From Actinomycetota bacterium (GTDB lineage: Bacteria; Actinomycetota; Thermoleophilia; Gaiellales; Gaiellaceae), in the NCBI GenBank assembly GCA_013812465.1, contig JACCTK010000209.1, forward strand, positions 1-14,583: a stretch of 14,583 nt of DNA, in the 5' to 3' direction. This document shows positions 1 to 5,109 of the stretch, in pieces. The translations under genes and the position numbers were made by a program. Numbering within the stretch: the first letter of the stretch is position 1; every line of letters starts with the position of its first letter. The notes under the pieces were generated by a model. The model made no database searches. It was given only the letters and a program-made list of their open reading frames with translations, and was not told the origin of the DNA.

Positions 1-291
1 GAGATCGTCTTCCTCTGCGACGAGGTTCCCGCGGCGCAGGCAGTGGAGTGGGGGCTCGTCAACCGCGCGGTGCCCGAGGCGGAGCTGGACGCAGTCGTCG
101 ACGAGCTGGTCGAGAAGCTCGCAGCCACGCTCCCTCAGACGACGCGCTACGCAAAGCAGCAGCTGAACGTCTGGCGTGACTTCGCCTGGCACCAGACGGT
201 TGGCCATGCCCGAGACTGGCTGGCGATGTCGATGATGGGTGACGAGGCGCAGGACGCCGTTCGCGCCTTCCTGAATCGGGAGAAGGCGTGA
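1..291 (+). CDS. Enoyl-CoA hydratase/isomerase family protein, C-terminal part (5' end outside window)
   Basis: The frame is open from the first base and ends in TGA at 289-291, giving about 96 residues with no start in the window. The visible part is the C-terminal third of a crotonase-fold protein. The stretch from EIVFLCDEV through AVEWGLVNRAVP is the usual 'A-x-E-x-GLVN-x-VVP' turn after the catalytic core. It is followed by the helical C-terminal region (KQQLN, then GDEAQDAVRAFLNREKA), which normally packs on the trimer partner. The catalytic loops lie upstream, so substrate and exact reaction (hydratase, isomerase or hydrolase) cannot be judged. The stop overlaps the GTG of the next gene by four bases, so the two are probably co-transcribed and translationally coupled. 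The family is clear; the specific activity is not. Confidence 0.85.
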   Translation, partial: EIVFLCDEVPAAQAVEWGLVNRAVPEAELDAVVDELVEKLAATLPQTTRYAKQQLNVWRDFAWHQTVGHARDWLAMSMMGDEAQDAVRAFLNREKA

Positions 292-590
292 ACCACGACG
301 AGATGAGCAAGGGCCTGCAGGACGCGCTCTCGGTGCGCCGCGTCGTCGGCGACCCGGTCGAGCGAGACGGCGTCACGGTGATCCCGGTGGCTGCGGTCGG
401 CGGTGGTTGGGGTGGAGGCGGCGGCACGAGTGGCGGGGCGGGATTCGGTCTTCGCTTCCGCGGCGTCGGCGTGTACGTCGTGAAGGACGGAGAGGTGCGG
501 TTCGAGCCCGCGGTCGACGTCACGCGCATCGCCCTGGCAGGGCTCGCCGCGGGCGCGCTCGTCGCCTACCTCTTTCGTCCCCGCCGTTAG
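288..590 (+). CDS. GerW/YtfJ-family (sporulation-protein-like) small protein
   Basis: This is a 100-residue protein with a GTG start inside a GTGA overlap with the preceding stop; GGGAG at 278-282 can serve as ribosome binding site. Its pattern is that of the GerW (YtfJ) family. A short N-terminal helix is followed by VVGDPVERDGVTVIPVAAV (about 19-37), a Gly-rich loop GGGWGGGGGTSGGAG (38-52) and a strand pair ending in GVYVVKDGEVRFEPAV (60-76). The family is best known from endospore formers, where it is linked to germination, but homologues occur in non-spore-forming actinobacteria with no established role. Residues 80-96 (ITRIALAGLAAG type) form a hydrophobic C-terminal segment followed by RPRR, suggesting a tail anchor with a cytoplasmic N-terminus. 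It lies between two crotonase-family genes. Family assignment is fairly sure; function is unknown. Confidence 0.75.
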   Translation: MNHDEMSKGLQDALSVRRVVGDPVERDGVTVIPVAAVGGGWGGGGGTSGGAGFGLRFRGVGVYVVKDGEVRFEPAVDVTRIALAGLAAGALVAYLFRPRR

Positions 591-593
591 GCT
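588..593 (+). promoter_or_regulatory. Candidate -10 element (TAGGCT) of a leaderless promoter
   Basis: TAGGCT fits the actinobacterial -10 pattern TANNNT and lies six bases before the ATG at 600. Transcription would therefore start at, or within a base or two of, the start codon. The element's first three bases are the TAG stop of the upstream GerW-like gene. No Shine-Dalgarno sequence precedes 600, which fits a leaderless message. No good -35 is visible. This is a pattern-based inference supported by similar spacing at several other genes in the window. Confidence 0.45.
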
Positions 594-599
594 CTCCCC

Positions 600-1370
600 A
601 TGCCCGAGGTTATGACCGCCCGGGCCGGAGCGGTGCTCACGATCACCCTCAACCGGCCCGAGGTCTTCAACGCGTTCAACCGCGCGCTCCACGCCGCTCT
701 CCGCGAGGCGCTGGACCAAGCAGCGGCTCCGGAGGTGCGCGCAGTCGTCATCACCGGCGCCGGTCGGGGCTTCTGCTCGGGGCAGGATCTGAAGGAGTTC
801 TCCGAGCTCCCGGGCGGGATCGGGGATGCGCTCGAGGGCACGTACCACCCGAACATCCGCGCGATCCGCGCGCTCGAGAAGCCGGTGATCGCCGCGATCA
901 ACGGCCCGGTCGCGGGCGCCGGTCTCTCGCTCGCCTGCGCGTGCGACGTCCGCATCGCCTCCGACCAGGCGACGTTCGTGCCGGGGTTCATCGGCATCGG
1001 GTTGATCCCCGACGCCGGCGGATCCTGGTTCGTCCATCGGCTGCTCGGCTTCGCCAAGGCCTTCGAGTGGATGGTCTCGAACCGACGGCTCGAGGCGGAC
1101 GAGGCGCTCGGCTTCGGTCTCGTGTCCGAGGTCGTCGCGGCGGACGACTTCCCGCCGCGTGTAGGGGAGCTCGCTTCCTGGTACGCAGACCTTCCTACGC
1201 GGGGAGTCGCGATGACGAAGGAGCTCTTCGAGCACGCGTACACGGCGTCGCTCGAGGAGCAGCTCGCGCTCGAGGCGGAGCTCCAGCAGGCGGCGACGTC
1301 GACCGAGGACTTCGCCGAAGGCGTCCAGGCCTTCCTCGGCAAGCGCCCGCCGGCATTCAGAGGGCGCTAG
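600..1370 (+). CDS. PaaG-like enoyl-CoA hydratase/isomerase
   Basis: This 256-residue protein is a full-length crotonase. The first oxyanion loop is GRGFCSGQDL (55-64) and the second is NGPVAGAG (101-108). GLIPDAGGSW (134-143) carries an acidic residue, Asp138, where PaaG-type isomerases have their catalytic Asp. The C-terminus EDFAEGVQAFLGKRPPAF closely matches the ending of PaaG (1,2-epoxyphenylacetyl-CoA isomerase) and related enzymes. Many actinobacterial proteins of this type act on other acyl-CoAs, and no other phenylacetate (paa) genes are present, so the substrate is open. The ATG at 600 gives the usual family length; an ATG at 612 is the alternative. There is no Shine-Dalgarno sequence, and a TAGGCT -10 candidate lies just upstream, so a separate leaderless transcript is likely. 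It is predicted to be cytoplasmic. Confidence 0.85.
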   Translation: MPEVMTARAGAVLTITLNRPEVFNAFNRALHAALREALDQAAAPEVRAVVITGAGRGFCSGQDLKEFSELPGGIGDALEGTYHPNIRAIRALEKPVIAAINGPVAGAGLSLACACDVRIASDQATFVPGFIGIGLIPDAGGSWFVHRLLGFAKAFEWMVSNRRLEADEALGFGLVSEVVAADDFPPRVGELASWYADLPTRGVAMTKELFEHAYTASLEEQLALEAELQQAATSTEDFAEGVQAFLGKRPPAFRGR

Positions 1371-1480
1371 CCGGCAACGGCCCAGTCCTGGGGAGGGGAT
1401 CGCAGGTCGAGCGCCGGCGTTTGTGGTCAAGGGCGGATCGTGCCAATACCGAAACATTGCTTCCACAGGAGGAAAAGGGC

Positions 1481-1627
1481 ATGCCCGGCCCCTACTGCCT
1501 CGCGTCTGGCCGCACGCCGACTGCTACCATCCCGCGGCTTCCTGCCTCGCATCTCACACGCCCGTTCCCGGCGGTGTCGGATCCGGCGAGGCCGACTCAG
1601 ACCGAAGGGAGACACGGGAACCTGTGA
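1481..1627 (+). CDS. Possible 48-codon leader ORF upstream of rpsF
   Basis: An ATG at 1481 lies eight bases after a perfect AGGAGG (1467-1472), the best Shine-Dalgarno sequence in this part of the window. The frame runs 48 codons and stops at TGA 1625-1627, overlapping the rpsF GTG (1624-1626) as GTGA, the same coupling geometry used by real operon neighbours here. The peptide (begins MPGPYCLASG, ends GRHGNL) is rich in Pro, Arg, Thr and Ser and resembles no known family. Its third-position GC looks lower than that of the flanking genes. If transcription starts near 1538 from the TACCAT candidate, the ORF would not be fully transcribed. It may be a real leader peptide or a chance combination. 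Confidence 0.25.
   Translation: MPGPYCLASGRTPTATIPRLPASHLTRPFPAVSDPARPTQTEGRHGNL
1525..1530 (+). promoter_or_regulatory. Candidate -10 element (TACCAT) for the rpsF operon
   Basis: TACCAT fits TANNNT and is preceded by TGC, an extended -10-like context. Transcription would start near 1538, leaving an 86-base leader before rpsF. No convincing -35 is visible. The presence of a leader, unlike the apparently leaderless genes nearby, fits a ribosomal operon controlled through its mRNA. Confidence 0.35.
1564..1621 (+). promoter_or_regulatory. Possible structured rpsF leader covering the ribosome binding site
   Basis: GTTCCCG (1564-1570) is complementary to CGGGAAC (1615-1621), and GTGTC (1574-1578) to GACAC (1611-1615), with a small bulge between the two helices. 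C1615 can pair only once. The helix would close two bases before the rpsF GTG and encloses AAGGGAG (1605-1611), the likely Shine-Dalgarno sequence. Many bacteria autoregulate rpsF through a leader element bound by the S6:S18 complex, and both proteins are encoded here. I cannot show that this structure is that motif. Confidence 0.3.
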
Positions 1628-2031
1628 CCGAGTACGAGATTCTGCTGCTGCTCGACCCGGATCTGGAGGAGGGCCGCCAGGGCGAGGTCGTCGCGCGCAC
1701 GCGCGAGCTGGTCGACAGGGCCGGCGGCTCCTGGGACGTGCACGACGTGTGGGGCAGGCGCAAGCTCGCCTACGAGATCGCGCACAAAGGGGACGGCATC
1801 TATCACCTGCTGCAGTTCAGCTGCGACGCGGGCACGCTGGACGAGATCTCGCGCGTGCTTCGCATCGACGACGGCGTCCTTCGTCATATGGCGACACGTC
1901 GGATCGAGGGGAGTCCCTCCCGGCCGGTAGCGGTGGGCTCTCCGACCCGCGAGGATGCAGAGACCGCATCCCCAGTGGACGGGCCGGTCGACGGGCACGT
2001 CGACGAGCAGATCGAGGAAGAGGAGGAGTAA
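1624..2031 (+). CDS. rpsF: 30S ribosomal protein S6
   Basis: This 135-residue protein binds the platform of the 30S subunit together with S18. The core (about 1-96) shows the S6 pattern: TEYEILLLLDPDL at the start, the WGRRKLAYEI strand (about 40-49) and YHLLQFSC. The GTG at 1624 places the conserved TEYE directly at the N-terminus; longer in-frame starts add unrelated sequence. AAGGGAG at 1605-1611 is a fair ribosome binding site with long spacing. The C-terminus is extended by about 40 residues of low complexity (DGPVDGHVDEQI) and ends in five glutamates. These Glu codons (2014-2028) also form the purine-rich Shine-Dalgarno region for ssb. First gene of the rpsF-ssb-rpsR-rplI operon. Confidence 0.97.
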   Translation: MTEYEILLLLDPDLEEGRQGEVVARTRELVDRAGGSWDVHDVWGRRKLAYEIAHKGDGIYHLLQFSCDAGTLDEISRVLRIDDGVLRHMATRRIEGSPSRPVAVGSPTREDAETASPVDGPVDGHVDEQIEEEEE

Positions 2032-2036
2032 GCGAA

Positions 2037-2477
2037 ATGGCTGGAGACTTGAACCGTGTGATTCTCGTGGGGCGCCTGACGCGCGACCCGGAGCTTCGTC
2101 ACCTCCCGTCCGGCACGCCCGTCCTCGAGATGGGTGTCGCCGTCAACGGGCGTCAGCAGGACGACGCCGGCAGCTGGGTGGACAAGCCCAACTTCTTCGA
2201 CGTCAAGGTGTACGGCAACCAGGCGGAGATGCTCTCGCAGCATCTGGCGAAGGGTCGCCGCATCGGCATCGACGGCCGGCTCGACTGGCGCTCCTGGGAG
2301 GCTCAGGACGGTAGCAAGCGGTCGAAGGTGGACGTCGTGGCGCAGAGCGTGCAGTTCCTCGACAGTCGTTCAGACCAGGAGCAGGGCGCTGCGCAGTACG
2401 TGCCTGCAGGGGCGACCGCGAGCGCCGGAGGGGCCGACTTCCCACCCTCGCCCGCCGACGACGACATTCCGTTTTAA
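2037..2477 (+). CDS. ssb: Single-stranded DNA-binding protein
   Basis: This 146-residue SSB coats single-stranded DNA during replication, recombination and repair and recruits partner enzymes. Residues 1-110 form the OB fold, starting with LNRVILVGRLTRDPELR and containing NFFDVKVYGNQAEML and KGRRIGIDGRL. A short Gly/Ala/Pro-rich linker follows, then the acidic tip DDDIPF at 141-146, the partner-binding tail of bacterial SSBs. The ATG at 2037 has an excellent AGGAGG (2021-2026) that lies inside the rpsF coding sequence. Placement between rpsF and rpsR is the standard bacterial arrangement. It is a little shorter than many actinobacterial SSBs because the linker is short. Confidence 0.97.
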   Translation: MAGDLNRVILVGRLTRDPELRHLPSGTPVLEMGVAVNGRQQDDAGSWVDKPNFFDVKVYGNQAEMLSQHLAKGRRIGIDGRLDWRSWEAQDGSKRSKVDVVAQSVQFLDSRSDQEQGAAQYVPAGATASAGGADFPPSPADDDIPF

Positions 2478-2480
2478 GCG

Positions 2481-2741
2481 ATGGCCGGCAAGAAACCGCA
2501 ACAGCGCAGACGCACCGGGCCGACCACCGCGCCCGGGAGGAGGAAGAGCTGTCACCTCTGCCGCGACAAGGTGGCGGAGGTCGACTACAAGAATCTCGCC
2601 CAGCTCCGCCGCTACATCTCGGAGAAGGGCAAGATCCGCTCGCGGCGCATCACCGGCGCGTGCCGGCGTCATCAGCTGCAGGTCGCCGGCGCCGTGAAGC
2701 GCGCGCGGGAGATGGCCCTCCTGCCCTACGTCTCCCAGTAG
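2481..2741 (+). CDS. rpsR: 30S ribosomal protein S18, Cys-containing form
   Basis: This 86-residue S18 is the partner of S6 on the 30S platform. The conserved block [31 protein letters not shown] is complete. Cys24 and Cys27 (CHLC), with Cys61 and His64 (CRRH), match the zinc-binding 'C+' form of S18; many bacteria also carry or switch to a Cys-free paralogue during zinc limitation, though none is seen here. The basic N-terminal tail is typical. The ATG lies three bases after the ssb stop with no clear Shine-Dalgarno sequence, so translation probably depends on ribosomes finishing ssb. The rplI start follows five bases after the stop. Confidence 0.97.
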   Translation: MAGKKPQQRRRTGPTTAPGRRKSCHLCRDKVAEVDYKNLAQLRRYISEKGKIRSRRITGACRRHQLQVAGAVKRAREMALLPYVSQ

Positions 2742-2746
2742 CGCGG

Positions 2747-3394
2747 ATGCAGATCATCCTGCTCAAGGACGTCGAGAAGCTCGGGCTGCGCGGCGACGTG
2801 GTCGATGTCGCTCGCGGCTATGCGCGGAACTACCTGCTGCCGCGGCGGCTCGCCGAGGCGGCGACGCCCGCTCGCGTGACGGAGCTGGAGCGCGTCGAGG
2901 CGCAGCGCGCCTCGCGCGAAGCGCGCAGCACTGAGCAGGCGCAGGAGATCGCCGAGCTGCTCGGAAAGGCCGAGCTTCGGTTCGACGTCAAGTCCGGCCC
3001 GACCGGCTCGCTGTTCGGCTCGGTGACGCCCACGGACATCGCTGACAGGATCTGGGCCGAGCACAAGGTGCGGGTCGACCGGCGCAAGATCGGGATCGAC
3101 CCGATCAAGCGCATCGGCCGCTACGCGATCCCGATCGAGCTCTTCGAGGACGTGCAGGTCGAGGTGAGGACGCTGGTCGTCCCCGAAGGCGGGGAGCTGC
3201 CGCCCGAGGAGGAGCTCGCGGCGCTCGAGGCAGCCGAGGCGGAGGCAGCCGCCGCCGCTGCGGCCGAGCACTCAGAGGCCGAGTCGGTGGTCCGAGAGGT
3301 CATCGAGGAGGGGGAGCTCGCCGAGGACGAGCCCGAAGAGGACGGGCCCGAGAGCTCCGTGCCGGCCGAGCGCGACGAGCCAGCGCCCGCGTAG
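2747..3394 (+). CDS. rplI: 50S ribosomal protein L9 with acidic C-terminal extension
   Basis: This is a 215-residue protein; typical L9 has about 150. The N-terminal domain MQIILLKDVEKLGLRGDVVDV with GYARNYLLP (24-32) binds 23S rRNA. The connecting helix (about 42-75) and the C-terminal domain (KSGPTGSLFGSVT at 82-94 to about 146) are intact. Residues 147-215 form an additional Ala/Glu-rich tail with a run of alanines and many acidic residues, probably disordered or coiled. The ATG at 2747 was chosen because the family N-terminus begins there; it follows the rpsR stop by five bases without an obvious Shine-Dalgarno sequence. Last gene of the operon; REP-like hairpins follow. Confidence 0.96.
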   Translation: MQIILLKDVEKLGLRGDVVDVARGYARNYLLPRRLAEAATPARVTELERVEAQRASREARSTEQAQEIAELLGKAELRFDVKSGPTGSLFGSVTPTDIADRIWAEHKVRVDRRKIGIDPIKRIGRYAIPIELFEDVQVEVRTLVVPEGGELPPEEELAALEAAEAEAAAAAAAEHSEAESVVREVIEEGELAEDEPEEDGPESSVPAERDEPAPA

Positions 3395-3412
3395 CGGCAG
3401 TCGAAAACGCAA

Positions 3413-3465
3413 GGCGCCAGTCACCTGCGGTGACAGGCGCCCGCACCCGCAGGGTGCCTGTCGCC
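3413..3465 (+). repeat. Tandem REP-like hairpins after rplI
   Basis: The arms GGCGCCAGTCACC (3413-3425) and GGTGACAGGCGCC (3429-3441) pair along 13 positions with one A-A mismatch and a TGC loop. Next to it, GCACCC (3443-3448) and GGGTGC (3452-3457) form a second hairpin. The right arm of the first can alternatively pair with GGTGCCTGTCGCC (3453-3465), so two exclusive folds exist. No T-run follows, so this is not a classical intrinsic terminator, though it could protect or end the rplI mRNA. Sequences of the GGTGACAGGC type resemble dispersed palindromic repeats, but copy number cannot be checked here. Confidence 0.55.
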
Positions 3466-3550
3466 CGCTGTTCGTGCGCCGTCCACGACTCTCTCCACAT
3501 GCCTGTTGAGCGTTATCGGAACTTCCCGCTCGCAGCGGCTGTTTCCGCCT

Positions 3551-3573
3551 GGACAACTCGGCCGAACCTGTCC
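3551..3573. promoter_or_regulatory. Imperfect dyad upstream of the dnaB promoter candidate
   Basis: GGACA (3551-3555) and TGTCC (3569-3573) flank the perfect eight-base palindrome TCGGCCGA (3558-3565), with slightly unequal spacers (two and three bases). It lies about 22 bases before the TAACAT hexamer, a place where regulators or a second promoter element could act. No known operator is recognised. Confidence 0.25.
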
Positions 3574-3595
3574 AAAGAGCGTCCGGTGTCGGGGA

Positions 3596-3601
3596 TAACA
3601 T
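3596..3601 (+). promoter_or_regulatory. Candidate -10 element (TAACAT) for dnaB
   Basis: TAACAT fits TANNNT and would start transcription near 3608, leaving roughly a 90-base leader to ATG 3699 or about 50 bases to TTG 3660. There is no clear -35. The next 16 bases are an SOS-box-like palindrome. Confidence 0.35.
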
Positions 3602-3617
3602 GAGAACGTCTGTTCTC
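3602..3617. promoter_or_regulatory. SOS-box-like palindrome (possible LexA site) before dnaB
   Basis: GAGAAC-GTCT-GTTCTC is a perfect six-base inverted repeat with a four-base spacer. Its core GAAC-N4-GTTC matches the core of the LexA (DinR) box of Gram-positive bacteria and actinobacteria. The outer bases differ from the common CGAAC/GTTCG form. It directly adjoins a -10 candidate, the right place for a repressor. Binding is inference. Confidence 0.35.
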
Positions 3618-3698
3618 TTCTCGCTGCAGTGAGGGGCTTCCGCGCTCACAGGGACTGGATTGGACGGACGTGTCTTTGACGGATTGACTCCCGCACCT

Positions 3699-5057
3699 AT
3701 GGCCCGAACTCAACCACTGACACCCGAGCGACTGAGCGCGCTCGTCCCGCCGCAAAACCTCGAAGCCGAGGAGTCCGTGCTGGGCGCGATGCTGCTCTCG
3801 CCCACGGCCGTGGGCACGGTCTCAGAGATCCTCGACGCGTCCGACTTCTATCGCGAGAGCCACGGGAAGCTCTTCCGCGCCTCGCTCGCCCTGTGGGCGA
3901 AGGGCGAGCCGGTCGACGCGATCACGCTCTCGAACGAGCTCGACGAGCGAGGGGAGCTGGATGCGATCGGCGGCCAGGCGAAGGTGGCCGAGCTCGCCGC
4001 GCTCGTCCCCTCGACGTCGAACGTCGAGCACTACGCGCGCATCGTCAAGGAGATGGCGACCCTGCGCGGCCTCGTTCGCACCGGCCAGCAGATCACCCGC
4101 CTCGGACAAGAGCGGCCCGGCGAGGTCGCGGACCTGGTCGACCGAGCCGAGCAGATGGTGTTCGAGCTCGGCCAGCAGCGCGTCACGAGCGACTTCTCCC
4201 ACATCGAGACGCTCCTCAAGGAGAGCTTCGAGCGCATCTCCCAGCTGGTGGAGCTGGGAGTCGAGGTCACCGGCACTCCGAGCGGCTTTCGCGAGCTCGA
4301 CCTCATCACCTCGGGCTTCCAGCCCGGCAACCTGATCATCCTCGCGGCGCGGCCCTCGATGGGAAAGTCGGCGCTCGGGCTTTGCATCGCGGCGAACCTG
4401 GGGGTGCGGCATGGGACGCCGGTCGCGCTCTTCACGCTCGAGATGTCGAAGGCCGAGGTGACGCAGCGGATGATGTGCAGCGAGGGGAAGGTCGAGTCGC
4501 AGCGGCTTCGCACCGGGCGGCTTGCTCCCGAGGACTGGCCGCGCTTGACGACTGCTTGCGACAGGTTGATGAAGGCGCCTATCTGGGTCGACGACACGGG
4601 CTCGACCACGATGATGGAGCTCCGCTCGAAGGCGCGCCGGCTGAAGTCGCGCGAGCCGAATCTCGGCCTCATCGTCGTCGACTACCTGCAGCTGATGACG
4701 TCGGGATCGAGCGCGGAGAACCGCGTGCAGGAGGTCTCGCAGATCTCCCGCGCGCTCAAGGTGCTGGCCCGCGATCTCGACGTGCCGATCCTCGCGATGT
4801 CGCAGCTCTCGCGCGCGGTCGAGCAGCGCCAGGACAAGCGCCCGCTGCTCTCCGACCTCAGAGAATCCGGGAGTCTCGAGCAGGATTCGGACCTCGTCTT
4901 CTTCGTCTACCGAGACGAGTACTACTTGGGCGAGGAGTCCGACCAGCAGGGAATCGCGGAGGTGATCTGCGCCAAGCACCGAAACGGCCCGACCGGCATG
5001 GTGAAGCTCTCCTTCCTGCGCCGGTACGCGAAGTTCGCCGATCTCGCAGTCGCATAG
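3699..5057 (+). CDS. dnaB: Replicative DNA helicase DnaB
   Basis: This 452-residue hexameric helicase unwinds DNA 5' to 3' at the replication fork. The N-terminal domain (about 14-115) begins PPQNLEAEESVLGAMLLS. A linker helix is followed by the RecA-like ATPase domain from about 185. Walker A is ARPSMGKS (217-224), Walker B is IVVDYLQLM (325-333), MSQLSRAVEQR lies at 367-377, and KHRNGPTG (426-433) holds the arginine-finger region. Length is normal and no intein interrupts the usual P-loop insertion site. The ATG at 3699 was chosen from family N-termini; TTG at 3660, with CAGGGA five bases upstream, is a real alternative adding 13 residues. Standing after rplI is the usual order, but the 304-base gap suggests its own promoter. 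Confidence 0.96.
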   Translation: MARTQPLTPERLSALVPPQNLEAEESVLGAMLLSPTAVGTVSEILDASDFYRESHGKLFRASLALWAKGEPVDAITLSNELDERGELDAIGGQAKVAELAALVPSTSNVEHYARIVKEMATLRGLVRTGQQITRLGQERPGEVADLVDRAEQMVFELGQQRVTSDFSHIETLLKESFERISQLVELGVEVTGTPSGFRELDLITSGFQPGNLIILAARPSMGKSALGLCIAANLGVRHGTPVALFTLEMSKAEVTQRMMCSEGKVESQRLRTGRLAPEDWPRLTTACDRLMKAPIWVDDTGSTTMMELRSKARRLKSREPNLGLIVVDYLQLMTSGSSAENRVQEVSQISRALKVLARDLDVPILAMSQLSRAVEQRQDKRPLLSDLRESGSLEQDSDLVFFVYRDEYYLGEESDQQGIAEVICAKHRNGPTGMVKLSFLRRYAKFADLAVA

Positions 5058-5063
5058 GCGCCG

Positions 5064-5086
5064 GGTCTAGGCTGGGGCCCTAGGCC
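5064..5086 (+). terminator. Possible hairpin terminator after dnaB
   Basis: GGTCTAGG (5064-5071) pairs with CCTAGGCC (5079-5086) over eight positions, including one G-T pair, with a seven-base loop. It begins six bases after the dnaB stop. No T-run follows, so termination efficiency is uncertain; such U-less hairpins are common in GC-rich actinobacteria. Confidence 0.4.
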
Positions 5087-5087
5087 T

Positions 5088-5107
5088 CGTCACTACGCTG
5101 GGTGACG
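5088..5107 (+). promoter_or_regulatory. Promoter candidate with flanking inverted repeat, MFS gene
   Basis: TACGCT (5094-5099) fits the -10 pattern and lies ten bases before the GTG at 5110. It is framed exactly by CGTCAC (5088-5093) and GTGACG (5102-5107), a perfect six-base inverted repeat with an eight-base centre. A repressor bound there would cover the -10 and start site, a common design for efflux genes. No regulator gene is adjacent, so this is inference. Confidence 0.35.
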
Positions 5108-5109
5108 TC

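Larger units (their letters stand above)
1371..1623 (+). other. Intergenic leader region of the rpsF operon
   Basis: This 253-base gap precedes the ribosomal operon. It holds a strong AGGAGG site at 1467-1472 followed by an ATG (the possible 48-codon leader ORF), a TACCAT -10 candidate at 1525-1530, and a possible stem pairing 1564-1578 with 1611-1621 around the rpsF ribosome binding site. No RNA gene was recognised, and no convincing terminator follows the upstream gene. Confidence 0.5.
3395..3698 (+). other. Structured intergenic region between rplI and dnaB
   Basis: This 304-base region holds no supported gene. It contains two adjoining GC-rich hairpins (3413-3465), a small perfect hairpin CCGCT-CGC-AGCGG (3526-3538), an imperfect dyad (3551-3573), a TAACAT -10 candidate (3596-3601) and the palindrome GAGAAC-GTCT-GTTCTC (3602-3617). 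No DnaA-box cluster was found; the nearest near-match is CTCTCCACA at about 3490-3498. Confidence 0.6.

Noticed and set aside
147..1466. 439-codon open frame on the minus strand across the GerW-like and PaaG-like genes
   Set aside because: It is antisense to two well-supported genes; its product is Arg/Glu/Leu-rich with no family pattern, typical of antisense frames in GC-rich DNA.
3490..3498. CTCTCCACA as a DnaA box near dnaB
   Set aside because: Only seven of nine bases match the consensus and no cluster of boxes is present, so there is no case for an origin.
3822..4979. 385-codon minus-strand frame inside dnaB
   Set aside because: Composition is Arg/His/Leu-biased noise and it lies wholly opposite conserved dnaB motifs.
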